64,000 bases of DNA from positions 3,744,001 through 3,808,000 of the forward strand of contig NC_021184.1 in the NCBI RefSeq assembly GCF_000233715.2. The letters run 5' to 3'. How positions within the stretch are numbered: position 1 is the first letter of the stretch; every line of letters starts with the position of its first letter. The notes beneath the pieces were generated by a model, which was not told where the DNA came from, made no database searches, and was given only the letters and a program-made list of their open reading frames with translations. Source of the stretch: Desulfoscipio gibsoniae DSM 7213 (GTDB taxonomy: Bacteria; Bacillota; Desulfotomaculia; Desulfotomaculales; Desulfallaceae). The translations under genes were made by a program, and so were the position numbers. Shown here piece by piece: positions 36,202 through 45,158 of this stretch.

Positions 36202-36454
36202 TATTACCTACCTCCTCACCCGTTTCTTGAACAAACTTTTCTCCTTTCTATACAAAATCACACCCCTTTGCGGATTAATTCACCTGCTGTAAAAGCATAA
36301 AGGTTTTTGTGCTTGGCTAAAACCTGAGTAAGCAACTAACTAGCTTATTTATACATAAATATATATAACATTATATAACATAATTACTCATGATAATATT
36401 TGCCTAACACAAAAAACTTAAATAGACATAACAATACATAACGTGTTTTAGGTA

Positions 36455-36483
36455 ATAATAAATTATGGTAAAATATTTGTCAA
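36455..36483 (-). promoter_or_regulatory. Promoter of the DUF364/FecCD/radical-SAM operon
   Basis: Minus strand TTGACA (36478-36483), 17-nt spacer, TATTAT (36455-36460). The 250-nt leader that follows is AT-rich and contains repeated TTATATAA-like half-sites at about 36355-36380 that could be an operator. I see no cobalamin riboswitch in it. Confidence 0.75.
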
Positions 36484-36553
36484 TAGACTTGAATCTATAA
36501 ACCGGGTTAAACACCATTATTAGTGTCTATATCCCTGAGTCGCAGTGTGGGTC

Positions 36554-36625
36554 ATTAACTGACTTATGGCTTTACCGTTATGCATGTTCCTCTATTCGGT
36601 TTCCCCACAAGATAAGCCAGTTAAT
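36554..36625. repeat. Long-range inverted repeat in the trp/DUF364 intergenic region
   Basis: Arms ATTAACTGACTTAT (36554-36567) and ATAAGCCAGTTAAT (36612-36625) pair over 14 nt with one mismatch around a 44-nt loop. It lies upstream of the operon promoter and downstream of the trp terminator, with no gene. No U-tract follows. It could be a small structured RNA or a remnant of a mobile element. Confidence 0.5.
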
Positions 36626-36673
36626 AGCGGACCTTACAACATTTGTCCAATGCTTTAGTACATGCAGATAAGT

Positions 36674-36703
36674 AAAAAAAAACAAGACCGGGATGACCGG
36701 TCC
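36674..36703 (-). terminator. Terminator of the trp operon
   Basis: Minus strand GACCGG/CCGGTC stem then TTGTTTTTTTTT, about 95 nt after the aroF stop. Confidence 0.85.
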
Positions 36704-36796
36704 TGATATATATTCTCAAATTCTATTGAAATCATTCTCAACTTCAGTGAACTCATAACCCGAATATCAAAATTTTCCCAACCGTATACGCTACAC

Positions 36797-37627
36797 CTAA
36801 GCGCTAACCCGTGCGCTGCAGCACCCTACCCCGGCACCGCGCAATTCTTCCATAAATACGGCCAGTTCACCGGGCGGCAGCGACTGCGGCCCGTCGGAAA
36901 GAGCGTTCTCCGGTGCCGGGTGCACCTCCAGCATCAGGCCGTTGGCCCCGGCGGCCAAAGCGGCCCGGGCTACGGGTAATACTAACTCCCGGCGGCCGGT
37001 GCCGTGGCTGGGGTCGGCGATCAGAGGCAGGTGGGATAGGTTTTTCACCGCCGCCACTGCATTGATGTCAAAGGTATTCCGAGTATAGGTTTCAAAGCCT
37101 CGAATACCCCGCTCGCACAAAATAACCTCAGGGTTGCCCTCGGCAAGTATATATTCCGCAGCCAGCAGCCATTCTTCCAAAGTGGCGGAAAGGCCTCGCT
37201 TGAGCAGCACGGGATAACCGACCCGGCCCACTTCTTTTAACAGCTCGAAATTCTGCATGTTCCGGCTGCCGATTTGGATAATCTGGGCATAGCGACAAAC
37301 CTCCGGCAGATAGCGCACATCCGTCAATTCGGTAATCACCGGCATACCGGCTGCCCGCCCGGCTTCGGCCAGAATACGCAACCCGTCGGCGCCCAAACCC
37401 TGGAACGAATAGGGCGAAGTGCGGGGCTTGTAAGCGCCGCCCCGGAGCACCTGAACGCCCATCCGCTTCAGCTGGCGGGCCAGTTCAACCAGCATTTTCT
37501 CTTCCTCCACGGCGCATGGCCCGGCGATCACCACCGGGGTTTCCCCGCCAATCAGACAGTCCCCAACCCGCACCACGGTATAGTCCGGCTTATTCTCCCT
37601 GCTTACTAGTTTATACGGCGGCAACAT
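36797..37627 (-). CDS. aroF: 3-deoxy-7-phosphoheptulonate synthase, short form without regulatory domain
   Basis: 276 residues. Same barrel motifs as the copy at 4143 ([70 protein letters not shown]), but the chain begins about 8 residues before the linker, so the ferredoxin-like N-terminal domain of about 70 residues is missing. That domain mediates feedback control in type I beta enzymes; this copy may be unregulated at protein level. ATG 37627 follows GGAGGTG and overlaps trpA by 17 nt, so it is the last gene of the trp operon. Confidence 0.92.
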   Translation of the reverse strand: MLPPYKLVSRENKPDYTVVRVGDCLIGGETPVVIAGPCAVEEEKMLVELARQLKRMGVQVLRGGAYKPRTSPYSFQGLGADGLRILAEAGRAAGMPVITELTDVRYLPEVCRYAQIIQIGSRNMQNFELLKEVGRVGYPVLLKRGLSATLEEWLLAAEYILAEGNPEVILCERGIRGFETYTRNTFDINAVAAVKNLSHLPLIADPSHGTGRRELVLPVARAALAAGANGLMLEVHPAPENALSDGPQSLPPGELAVFMEELRGAGVGCCSARVSA

Positions 37628-38453
37628 CGCTCACCTCCGGCCCGGTCAGGGCATTTTTTATATCCCGCACCCGCAGGCAAACCGATTTGACCATTTCGGG
37701 TGCACCGGCATGTTGGGCAATGATATTTACCAGTGCACTCCCCACAACCACTGCATCACAGTGCCGGGCCACACCGGCGGCCTGGCCGGGGCGGGCGATA
37801 CCGAACCCCACAGCCACGGGTAGATCGCTATGCCTGCGTACCCCGTTGGTCATAGCAGAAAAATCAGTAGCGATGCTTGCACGTTCCCCGGTAACCCCGG
37901 TCACGGACACGCAGTAGATAAATCCCCCGGCACGCTGACAAATCAACGGCAGCCGCCTTTCCGGAGTATTGGGAGTAACCAGCGGTATCAAATCAACACC
38001 ATGTCTATCTGTAGCCTGCAGCAGCGCCCCGGATTCTTCGGGCGGCAAATCCGGCAGGATTAAACCGTCACCGCCTGCCCGGGCCACATCAGCGGCGAAC
38101 TGTTCCACGCCATACTGGTAAACCGGGTTATAGTAGGTCATCAGCACCAGGGGTATGTCACTATGACGCCGGATTCGCTCCACTGCCTTGATGATACCTT
38201 GCACCTTGACACCGCCGGCCAGCGCCCGCTGGGAAGCCGCTTGAATGGCCGGGCCGTCGGCCACCGGGTCGGAGAAGGGCACCCCAAGCTCCAGCACATC
38301 AGCTCCGGCCTCATCCATAGCTACCGCCAGTTCCACCGTGGCATCGAGATTCGGGTCACCTGCGGTAATATATGCAACCAGCCCTTTACCGCCCCGGTCC
38401 AGTACGGTCCTTAATTTCTTTTCTATCCGGCTGCCGTATGAGTTTTTATTCAT
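37611..38453 (-). CDS. trpA: Tryptophan synthase alpha chain
   Basis: 280 residues. Cleaves indole-3-glycerol phosphate and passes indole to TrpB. Motifs: [10 protein letters not shown], the catalytic Glu in [15 protein letters not shown], the catalytic Asp in [11 protein letters not shown], and the phosphate-binding [10 protein letters not shown]. It overlaps trpB by 8 nt and aroF by 17 nt. Confidence 0.96.
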   Translation of the reverse strand: MNKNSYGSRIEKKLRTVLDRGGKGLVAYITAGDPNLDATVELAVAMDEAGADVLELGVPFSDPVADGPAIQAASQRALAGGVKVQGIIKAVERIRRHSDIPLVLMTYYNPVYQYGVEQFAADVARAGGDGLILPDLPPEESGALLQATDRHGVDLIPLVTPNTPERRLPLICQRAGGFIYCVSVTGVTGERASIATDFSAMTNGVRRHSDLPVAVGFGIARPGQAAGVARHCDAVVVGSALVNIIAQHAGAPEMVKSVCLRVRDIKNALTGPEVSDVAAV

Positions 38454-39678
38454 CTATGGACACCCCCATTTCAGCTGCCACAGTATGCACATCTTTATCG
38501 CCGCGCCCGGAAAGATTAACCAGCATAATGTTATCCCGGGACAATTGCGGGGCCATGCTTATGGCCGCCGCCAAAGCGTGGGCGCTTTCCAGAGCTGGTA
38601 TAATGCCCTCGGTGCGGCAGAGTATTTTAAATGCTTCAAGAGCCTCCCGGTCAGTGGCAGTAATATACCCGGCCCGGCCTATTTCCTTGAGGTAACTGTG
38701 CTCTGGACCCACCCCGGGGTAATCAAGCCCGGCGGAAATAGAGTGCACCGGAACGACCTGGCCATCGCTGTCCTGGAGCAGGTAACTTAGCGAGCCATGC
38801 AGCACTCCCGGCTTACCCCGGGTAAGTGTAGAGGCATGCAGCGGCGTATCCAAACCGTGCCCGGCCGCCTCCACGCCCACCAGGGCTACCTGTTCATCTT
38901 CCAGGAAGGGATGGAAAATGCCCATGGAGTTACTGCCACCGCCCACACAGGCCAGCACATAGTCAGGCAATCGCCCGGTCTGTTCGTGTATTTGACGTCG
39001 GGCCTCTACGCCTATGATGCGCTGGAAATCCCTAACCATCATGGGATAGGGATGTGGTCCGGCCACCGATCCTATCAGGTAATAGCTAGTGCCAATATTA
39101 GTTACCCAATCCCGCATTGCCTCGTTCATGGCATCCTTGAGCGTTCTGCTGCCCGAGGTTACCGGCACCACCTGAGCGCCCAGCAGGCGCATGCGGAAAA
39201 CGTTCAGCGACTGGCGGCGGATATCCTCTTCACCCATATATACGGCGCACTCGAGACCGAACATCGACGCCACAGTTGCCGTAGCCACACCATGCTGCCC
39301 CGCGCCCGTCTCAGCAATGATGCGTTTTTTGCCCATACGCCGGGCCAGCAGCACCTGACCCATGGTATTGTTGATTTTATGTGACCCGGTATGGTTCAAG
39401 TCCTCCCGTTTTAGATAGATCCGGGCACCGCCCAAATGCTCGGTAAGCCCCCTGGCAAAGTACAGTGGAGAGGGGCGACCTGCATAATCAGCCAGGTAAT
39501 ATTGATACTCCTTATCGAATTGAGCATCCCACTTAGCCTGTTCATAGGCTTCGGTTAATTCTTCCAGTGCGGGCATCAGCGTCTCGGGAACAAATTTGCC
39601 GCCAAAGCGGCCGTAATAACCGTTTGGATCGGGCATCTTATCGGGCTGTGTATATCTATCCGGTGATGGCATGGTCAT
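38446..39678 (-). CDS. trpB: Tryptophan synthase beta chain (TrpB1 type)
   Basis: 410 residues. PLP lysine in [14 protein letters not shown], glycine loop [27 protein letters not shown] at the N-terminus, and [13 protein letters not shown]. The TrpB1 class pairs with TrpA, encoded next. ATG 39678 follows AAGGGGG and overlaps the trpF stop by 4 nt. Confidence 0.97.
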   Translation of the reverse strand: MTMPSPDRYTQPDKMPDPNGYYGRFGGKFVPETLMPALEELTEAYEQAKWDAQFDKEYQYYLADYAGRPSPLYFARGLTEHLGGARIYLKREDLNHTGSHKINNTMGQVLLARRMGKKRIIAETGAGQHGVATATVASMFGLECAVYMGEEDIRRQSLNVFRMRLLGAQVVPVTSGSRTLKDAMNEAMRDWVTNIGTSYYLIGSVAGPHPYPMMVRDFQRIIGVEARRQIHEQTGRLPDYVLACVGGGSNSMGIFHPFLEDEQVALVGVEAAGHGLDTPLHASTLTRGKPGVLHGSLSYLLQDSDGQVVPVHSISAGLDYPGVGPEHSYLKEIGRAGYITATDREALEAFKILCRTEGIIPALESAHALAAAISMAPQLSRDNIMLVNLSGRGDKDVHTVAAEMGVSIDE

Positions 39679-40499
39679 ATCAAAACCCCCTTGGCCTGTG
39701 AAATAAACTCTTTTATTTTGTGTACATCCTTGCGCCCATCAGATTCTACCCCACCGGAAACGTCCACAGCGTATGGTTTGGCTAGCTTGATGGCACTTTG
39801 AACATTAGCGGCTGTCAGCCCTCCCGCCAGTATTACCGGCTTGGGGCACTTCATATTTTGCAGTATCTGCCAATCAAAGGTTTCCCCGGTACCCCCGTAA
39901 GAGTCTTTTTTGTAGGTATCAAATAAAAAGGCGGCGGCCTGGCAGCCGGGCCACACAGGTAGTGCCCTGCCTGCACCGACCCGTAGTGTTTTTATTACCG
40001 GCAAGTTATAGTAAAAAGTTTGACCACTCGGTGCAGCACTGTAAACAGGGTCAGCCATTGTTTGTTTTGAGCACCGGGCACAGTCTAAGGTACAGCCGGG
40101 TAATGCATTACTGTCTGTTTGACCGTCGCCGGAATTTACGGAAGTGGTACCGTCAAAATTATCAGCACCGCTTATTTGTATGGCAGTAAGGCCACAATAA
40201 GCAGCTAGATCAGCCATTTCAACGGGCGCTGTGTCAACAAACACCCCTACCCGGGCTACAAAAGGCGGCAGCTGCCGGATAATATCCCGGGCAATTTCCG
40301 GTGTTACCCGGCGGCGACTGTCCGCAAAAACAAACCCCAGGGCATCCGCACCGGCTTCTATTGCCGCCAGAGCGGTGGCCGCATCAGAGACGCCGCAGAT
40401 TTTTACCCGTACCCGGCGGCCCTCAAATCCCAAGCCCCTGAAAGACAGGCGAGTTAAGAATTTGCCGGATTTCAACCGCCAGCGCCGGTTTGCTTTCAT
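39675..40499 (-). CDS. trpF: Phosphoribosylanthranilate isomerase with an internal Cys-containing insertion
   Basis: About 274 residues; usual length is about 205. Catalytic Cys in VKICGVSD and Asp in FLFDTYK; C-terminal phosphate site [11 protein letters not shown] and VDVSGGVES are normal. Two oddities: an N-terminal extension of about 28 basic residues before VKICG, and about 40 extra residues between strand 4 (IQISGAD, normally QLHG) and VIKTLRVG that include [10 protein letters not shown], a CX3CX2C spacing. Start ATG 40499 overlaps the trpC stop as ATGA; a TTG nearer the domain is possible. Confidence 0.9.
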   Translation of the reverse strand: MKANRRWRLKSGKFLTRLSFRGLGFEGRRVRVKICGVSDAATALAAIEAGADALGFVFADSRRRVTPEIARDIIRQLPPFVARVGVFVDTAPVEMADLAAYCGLTAIQISGADNFDGTTSVNSGDGQTDSNALPGCTLDCARCSKQTMADPVYSAAPSGQTFYYNLPVIKTLRVGAGRALPVWPGCQAAAFLFDTYKKDSYGGTGETFDWQILQNMKCPKPVILAGGLTAANVQSAIKLAKPYAVDVSGGVESDGRKDVHKIKEFISQAKGVLI

Positions 40500-41380
40500 A
40501 CGCCCGCCACCCCCCGGCTGTCCTCCAAGCCGCACTGTTCTTTCCGAGGCAGCGCTGTTACCCCCCGCAGCCGGGCTACACCCTGGCGCTGATCACCGGA
40601 GGCCATTAGCGCCTCGCCTACCAGCACTGCGTCAACCCCACAGTTACCCAGCTGCTGCACGTCGGCTCGAGTTTTAATGCCACTTTCACTAACTACGATA
40701 GTACCGGGTTGATCAATATATTTAATCAGATCGGCCGTTACCCCAATATCCACCTGGAAAGTGCGCAAATCCCGGTTATTAATGCCAATTATCAACGCAC
40801 CACTATCCAGAGCCTGCCTGATTTCTTCCGGTGTACGAGTCTCCACCAATGCCTCCATGCCCAGTGACCGGGCCAGCCCTATAAACTCGCCCAGTGCATT
40901 GCCTTTCAGCACCCCGGCCAGCAGCAGCACAGCATCCGCGCCAAGCATCCGGGTTTCATAAATCTGGTATTCGGTTATGATAAAGTCCTTGCGCAATAAC
41001 GGCAGGTTGGTTATTGACCGGGCCGCGCCCAGGTACTCCGGTGCCCCGCCGAAAAAACGCCTGTCGGTTAATATAGAAATAGCATCCACCCCGGCATCCT
41101 GGTAAGCCTGCACTGTAGCTGCCGGGTTAAAATCCGCTTGAATAATCCCCCGGGATGGAGATTGCCTTTTTACCTCGGCAATCAGCGCCACCTGCCCGGG
41201 TAGCCGCAGCGCAGCAGCAAAGTCACGGCGCTGTGGCGGGGGCGATGACAACATATCTTTAAGCCGTTCTTTTATTTCCCGCAGTGGCAGCCGTCGCCGG
41301 GTTGCCACTACTTCCTCCCTTTTATGCTGCAATATCCGTTCTAAAATGCTATCATCAACAGATACCGTCATAATGCTCAT
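40496..41380 (-). CDS. trpC: Indole-3-glycerol phosphate synthase
   Basis: About 294 residues. Catalytic Lys in IAEVKRQSPSRG, LRKDFIITEYQIYE, ALVETRTPEE, IGINNRDLRTF, VSESGIKTRADV. The C-terminal 35 residues after the barrel are longer than usual. Start ATG 41380 overlaps the trpD stop (ATGA). Confidence 0.96.
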   Translation of the reverse strand: MSIMTVSVDDSILERILQHKREEVVATRRRLPLREIKERLKDMLSSPPPQRRDFAAALRLPGQVALIAEVKRQSPSRGIIQADFNPAATVQAYQDAGVDAISILTDRRFFGGAPEYLGAARSITNLPLLRKDFIITEYQIYETRMLGADAVLLLAGVLKGNALGEFIGLARSLGMEALVETRTPEEIRQALDSGALIIGINNRDLRTFQVDIGVTADLIKYIDQPGTIVVSESGIKTRADVQQLGNCGVDAVLVGEALMASGDQRQGVARLRGVTALPRKEQCGLEDSRGVAGV

Positions 41381-42414
41381 AGCCCGGCCACCCTGGCTTT
41401 CCGGCACCCGGCGGTAAAGGTAATCATAGACTGTAGTTTTTCCCGGGCCGATCCCTGATCAATACTCCGGGCCGCCAGTTCCAGACCGGCGGCAAAATCA
41501 TGAGCCAATCCGGATGCCATGAGACCCAGGGCGGCATTCATTAAAACCGCATCCCGGCGGTGGCCCGTTTCACCTTCCAAAATGCGCCTTACAATAACTG
41601 CGTTTTCTTCCGGGGAACCACCGGCCAGGTGCTCCGCAGCAGCCTGTCTAAAACCGTAATCCAGCGGATTAACAGTATATTCCTTAATACTACCGTTATT
41701 AACCTCACCAACTATGGTGGGACCAACCGGGGACATTTCATCCAAACCACCGGCACCATGCACCACAAAAGCCCGCTCCGCCCCCAGACGCAGAAGCACC
41801 TCGGCCATTACATGAACCAAAGTTGGGCTATAAACCCCCAGCACCTGGGCCCGGGCCCCGGCCGGGTTGGTCAGTGGACCCAGAATATTGAACACCGTCC
41901 TGAAACCCAGCTCCCGGCGCGGGCCGGCGGCAAATTTCATAGCCCCGTGCAATGCCGGGGCGTATAAAAAGGCCATCCCCACTTCATCCAGACAGGCCGC
42001 AACTTCATCCGGTTCCAGGTCCAGATTCACACCAAGCGCCTCCAGCACATCAGCGCTGCCGCACCGGCTCGATACAGAACGATTGCCGTGTTTGGCCACC
42101 TTGACGCCTGCACCGGCCAGTACCAGTGCAGCAGTTGTAGAGACATTGAAGGTATTGGCCCCGTCGCCGCCGGTGCCACAGGTATCCACCAGCAAAGGAT
42201 GCCTGGAGGGTACCTGTGTTGCCTTACTTCGCATCACCCGGGCAAACCCGGTAATTTCGGAGGTGGTTTCCCCTTTCAACTTGAGCGCAGTGAGCAACCC
42301 GGCAATCTGGGCCTGGGTAGCCCGGCCGTCCATAATCTGCTCCATAGCCTGCATGGCCTCCGACTCGCTAAGATTTTGCCCGGCCACTACCTTGTGCAAT
42401 AACTCTTTAAACAC
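41377..42414 (-). CDS. trpD: Anthranilate phosphoribosyltransferase
   Basis: 345 residues. Glycosyltransferase family 3: N-terminal helical domain, then VDTCGTGGDGANTFNVST (pyrophosphate loop), KHGNRSVSSRCGSADVLEALG, and LGPLTNPAGA. Not fused to trpG. GTG start at 42414; its GGAGGAG ribosome-binding site lies inside a run of five GAG triplets spaced 5 nt (see 42414-42436), which suggests translational control. Confidence 0.96.
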   Translation of the reverse strand: MFKELLHKVVAGQNLSESEAMQAMEQIMDGRATQAQIAGLLTALKLKGETTSEITGFARVMRSKATQVPSRHPLLVDTCGTGGDGANTFNVSTTAALVLAGAGVKVAKHGNRSVSSRCGSADVLEALGVNLDLEPDEVAACLDEVGMAFLYAPALHGAMKFAAGPRRELGFRTVFNILGPLTNPAGARAQVLGVYSPTLVHVMAEVLLRLGAERAFVVHGAGGLDEMSPVGPTIVGEVNNGSIKEYTVNPLDYGFRQAAAEHLAGGSPEENAVIVRRILEGETGHRRDAVLMNAALGLMASGLAHDFAAGLELAARSIDQGSAREKLQSMITFTAGCRKARVAGL

Positions 42415-42436
42415 TCAGCTCTCCTCCTCTCAGCTC
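42414..42436 (-). promoter_or_regulatory. TRAP-like binding site over the trpD ribosome-binding site
   Basis: Minus strand has GAG at exactly 5-nt steps five times (plus-strand CTC at 42414, 42419, 42424, 42429, 42434), spacers CU, AG, GA, CU. The first GAG overlaps the GTG start. TRAP recognises (G/U)AG repeats with 2-3 nt spacers; five is fewer than the 11 of an ideal site, and purine-rich ribosome-binding sites can mimic it. Confidence 0.5.
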
Positions 42437-42562
42437 TTGTAACATGTTTATAATTGGGTGACATTTATAATGTCCATTATGGTGAAGTACCGCCCCCGCC
42501 TATGCCAATGCCTACACAGTATGTTTAATACATCACCATATTACCCAAAGTTAAAGTTATAG

Positions 42563-43138
42563 TTAGTTTAAGCCTGACCCCTTAAGAAAGTTGGCCAACA
42601 GATCCATGCCATATTCGCTGAGCATGGATTCGGGGTGAAATTGCACTCCCTCCACCGGCAACTCGCGGTGTCTAAGGCCCATGACCTCCCCGTTATCCGT
42701 CCAGGCGGTCACTTTAAGACAACTAGGCAGTGTTTCCTTTTCTACTACCAGTGAATGGTAGCGCACTGCCTTAAATGGTGAAGGCAGACCCGCAAATATG
42801 GACTTACCGTCGTGGTGAATCAAAGATATTTTACCGTGCATAGGCATTTTAGCCCGTACCACCCGGCCGCCGTAAGCGCGGCCGATAGCCTGCAGCCCAA
42901 GACACACCCCCAGTATAGGCCAGTGTCCCGCACAGTCCCGCACGGCCTGCATCAGTATACCGGCATTATCCGGTATACCTGGCCCCGGTGACAAAACCAG
43001 GTAATCGGGTTGCAGCTCCAGCACCTGGGCAACGGTAATGGCATCGTTGCGTTGAACGGTTACCGATTCTCCCAGCATGGATAGATATTGAGCCAGATTA
43101 TAGGTAAATGAATCATAGTTATCAATCATCAACAGCAT
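42563..43138 (-). CDS. trpG: Anthranilate synthase glutaminase subunit
   Basis: About 191 residues. Class I glutamine amidotransferase: MLLMIDNYDSFTYNL start, oxyanion SPGPGIPDNAG, nucleophile in GVCLGLQAIG, and His/Glu in GVQFHPESML. Provides ammonia to TrpE. Start ATG 43138 with GAAAGG upstream; upstream in-frame starts lack a site. Separated from trpE by about 460 nt with its own promoter and attenuator. Confidence 0.95.
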   Translation of the reverse strand: MLLMIDNYDSFTYNLAQYLSMLGESVTVQRNDAITVAQVLELQPDYLVLSPGPGIPDNAGILMQAVRDCAGHWPILGVCLGLQAIGRAYGGRVVRAKMPMHGKISLIHHDGKSIFAGLPSPFKAVRYHSLVVEKETLPSCLKVTAWTDNGEVMGLRHRELPVEGVQFHPESMLSEYGMDLLANFLKGSGLN

Positions 43139-43248
43139 TTGAACCAGCCTTTCACGTATTTCCAGCGTAATTATCAACCAAGAATTAAGTACCTGCTACT
43201 TGGATTGAACCACTACAAGCTAAATTTATAGGTGCTGTCTAATAAATC

Positions 43249-43292
43249 AACGCTAGTGAATTAGGAAGCATAAGAACCGTCCCTTTTGCTTC
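43249..43292. repeat. Dispersed repeat, copy 3 (tandem unit 1)
   Basis: AACGCTAGTGA, a short spacer, then GGAAGCATAAGAACCGTCCC and TTTTGCTTC. The same unit recurs at 43313-43356; the core matches copies at 8099 and 10498. Confidence 0.65.
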
Positions 43293-43312
43293 GATGCCTT
43301 TTGCTTCGATGG

Positions 43313-43356
43313 TAACGCTAGTGACCAGGAAGCATGAGAACCGTCCCCTTGCTTCC
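43313..43356. repeat. Dispersed repeat, copy 4 (tandem unit 2)
   Basis: AACGCTAGTGA, then GGAAGCATGAGAACCGTCCC and CTTGCTTCC; GGAAGCA/TGCTTCC-type ends pair. Direct duplication of the unit at 43249, inside the trpG leader. Confidence 0.65.
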
Positions 43357-43365
43357 CCCAAAACG

Positions 43366-43395
43366 CAAAAAACCGGCACTCAAATGAGCGCCGGT
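43366..43395 (-). terminator. Attenuator terminator upstream of trpG
   Basis: Minus strand ACCGGCGCTCATTTGAGTGC then CGGTTTTTTGCG. Its left arm CTCATTT can instead pair with AGATGAG at the end of the GAG-repeat block, an antiterminator. Confidence 0.85.
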
Positions 43396-43499
43396 CATTA
43401 AATGGCCATCGTTACTCATCTCAGCTCAACTCTGATAAAATAAATTAAAGACTCAACTACGCTACACTCAACTAAACTTAAGGAAATACTATTTAATTA
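43366..43499 (-). promoter_or_regulatory. TRAP-like attenuator leader 2, upstream of trpG
   Basis: Minus strand carries two blocks of NAG triplets in exact 5-nt steps. Block 1 (43479 to 43452): AAG, UAG, GAG, UAG, UAG, GAG. Block 2 (43432 to 43415): GAG four times. A 19-nt gap separates them. The terminator at 43366 follows. The architecture copies the trpE leader. The regulator mtrB is not in this window, so the factor is inferred. Confidence 0.78.
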
Positions 43500-43505
43500 C
43501 AAATG

Positions 43506-43534
43506 ACTATACTACTTATCACATCGGCTGTCAA
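43506..43534 (-). promoter_or_regulatory. Internal promoter for trpGDCFBA-aroF
   Basis: Minus strand TTGACA (43529-43534), 17-nt spacer, TATAGT (43506-43511), between the trpE stop and attenuator 2. Confidence 0.75.
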
Positions 43535-43603
43535 TAATCCTTTTATCTTCCATGCGCTAAAATTATTCATTGCAGAGAAATTATTGACTCTGTGTCATGC
43601 TAT

Positions 43604-45079
43604 TCACCCGTTAGCCACCTGCTTTTCCTCCACACCTAGTGTCTTGAACATAGCCCTGGCTTTACTGGATATTTCCGCGCACTCTTTAAGCGGGTGGGAG
43701 TCGGCTACAATACCTGCACCGGCCTGAATATATACTGTATGATCTTTTATTACCAGCGTGCGAATGGCAATGGCGGTATCCATGTTGCCGTTAAAGCCCA
43801 GATACCCCACGGCACCGGCGTAAATTCCCCGGCGGTAGGGCTCCAGCTCGTCAATTATCTCCATAGCCCTGACCTTGGGGGCACCGCTCACCGTACCGGC
43901 CGGAAAACAGGAAGCCAGAGCGTCCAGCGCACCGGTGCCGGGCGGCAGCCTACCCTCGACCCGGGAAACAATATGCATGACATGGGAAAAATACTCAATA
44001 TCCATAAACCTGGGCACCTCAACGGTACCGGGCAGACAGACCCGCCCCAAATCGTTACGGCCCAGATCAACCAGCATCAAATGCTCCGCCCTTTCCTTCT
44101 CATCAGCCAGCAGTTCACCGGCCAACTGCTCATCACGGGCCGGGCTGTTACCACGGGGTCTGGTGCCGGCAATGGGACAGGTGGTCATGATACCGTTCTC
44201 CACGCGCACCAGCATTTCCGGTGAAGACCCAATAACCCTGATACCCCCCACGTTTAAGTAATACATATACGGTGAGGGGTTGACGCTTCTCAAACGCCGG
44301 TATACCGCCAGGTAATCCCCTTCAAAATCCACGGCATAACGCCGCGACAACACCACCTGGATAACCTCACCAGAGCGGATATATTCCAGTGCCTGTTCCA
44401 CACGCCGACAAAAAGCAGCATCGGTTAAATCCAAACTGATGTCACCCCGCAGCATGAATTGTCCCGAAGCGGGCAGCGGTTTGTTTAAATCCTCGCGCAT
44501 CCGGGCCAGTTTCTGCACGGCCCGGTGGTATACCACAGCCGGGTCGTCACCCTCCTGCAGACAATTTACCACCAGGGTTACAGTACAGCGCACGTGGTCA
44601 AAAATAGCCACCGTGCCGGGAAAAAACTGCAGGCAATCAGGGAGCTGCAGATTATCGGAAGCTGTCCCGGGCAAATTTTCAAGGGAGCGCACCGCGTCAT
44701 AGGCCATGTAACCAACTGCACCCCCGTAAAAGCGAGGTAGCCCTTCAAATCGCGGCACCCGGTAGGATTGCATTAAATTATGCAGTGTTTTAAACGGCGG
44801 GCCGTTCGCCGGTCTGGTTATTAATGAACCGGGATAGGTTACCTTTCCCCGGCCTCCGGTGGACTCAAAGATCAGCAGCGGGTCCAGCGCGATGAATGAG
44901 TAACGTCCCAGGTGCTGTCCTCCTTCCACACTTTCCAGCAGACAGGCAGTATTACCTTGGGCCAGCTTGATAAATAAAGTGATGGGAGTTTCAGTGTCCG
45001 CAATAAATTCCTCAAACACAGGGATCAGGTTATATTGCCGGGCCAAAGTCAGGTATTCTTGCCAACCGGGCTTAATCAT
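43604..45079 (-). CDS. trpE: Anthranilate synthase component I
   Basis: About 491 residues. Converts chorismate to anthranilate with TrpG. N-terminal Trp-binding region contains LLESVEGGQHLGRYSFI, with the LLES motif of allosteric control; the C-terminal chorismate-binding domain has IGSSPEMLVRVENG, PIAGTRPRG, ELLADEKERAEHLMLVDLGR, and SGAPKVRAMEII. Start ATG 45079 after AAGGAGG. Expression is probably controlled by the attenuator at 45159. Confidence 0.96.
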   Translation of the reverse strand: MIKPGWQEYLTLARQYNLIPVFEEFIADTETPITLFIKLAQGNTACLLESVEGGQHLGRYSFIALDPLLIFESTGGRGKVTYPGSLITRPANGPPFKTLHNLMQSYRVPRFEGLPRFYGGAVGYMAYDAVRSLENLPGTASDNLQLPDCLQFFPGTVAIFDHVRCTVTLVVNCLQEGDDPAVVYHRAVQKLARMREDLNKPLPASGQFMLRGDISLDLTDAAFCRRVEQALEYIRSGEVIQVVLSRRYAVDFEGDYLAVYRRLRSVNPSPYMYYLNVGGIRVIGSSPEMLVRVENGIMTTCPIAGTRPRGNSPARDEQLAGELLADEKERAEHLMLVDLGRNDLGRVCLPGTVEVPRFMDIEYFSHVMHIVSRVEGRLPPGTGALDALASCFPAGTVSGAPKVRAMEIIDELEPYRRGIYAGAVGYLGFNGNMDTAIAIRTLVIKDHTVYIQAGAGIVADSHPLKECAEISSKARAMFKTLGVEEKQVANG

Positions 45080-45158
45080 AATCTGCCTCCTTAATGCTTG
45101 TGAGCACCTTGCCGCTGCCAACGTGCCGCTACCGGAGTATAATTTCTCCTACAGGCAC

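Noticed and set aside
36202-36455. Cobalamin riboswitch for the FecCD operon
   Set aside because: The leader lacks a B12-box (GCCACTG) and the conserved stems, so corrinoid control is not supported.
43503-43727. 74-codon plus-strand frame at the trpE 3' end
   Set aside because: Runs over a consensus promoter and antisense to trpE; no ribosome-binding site.
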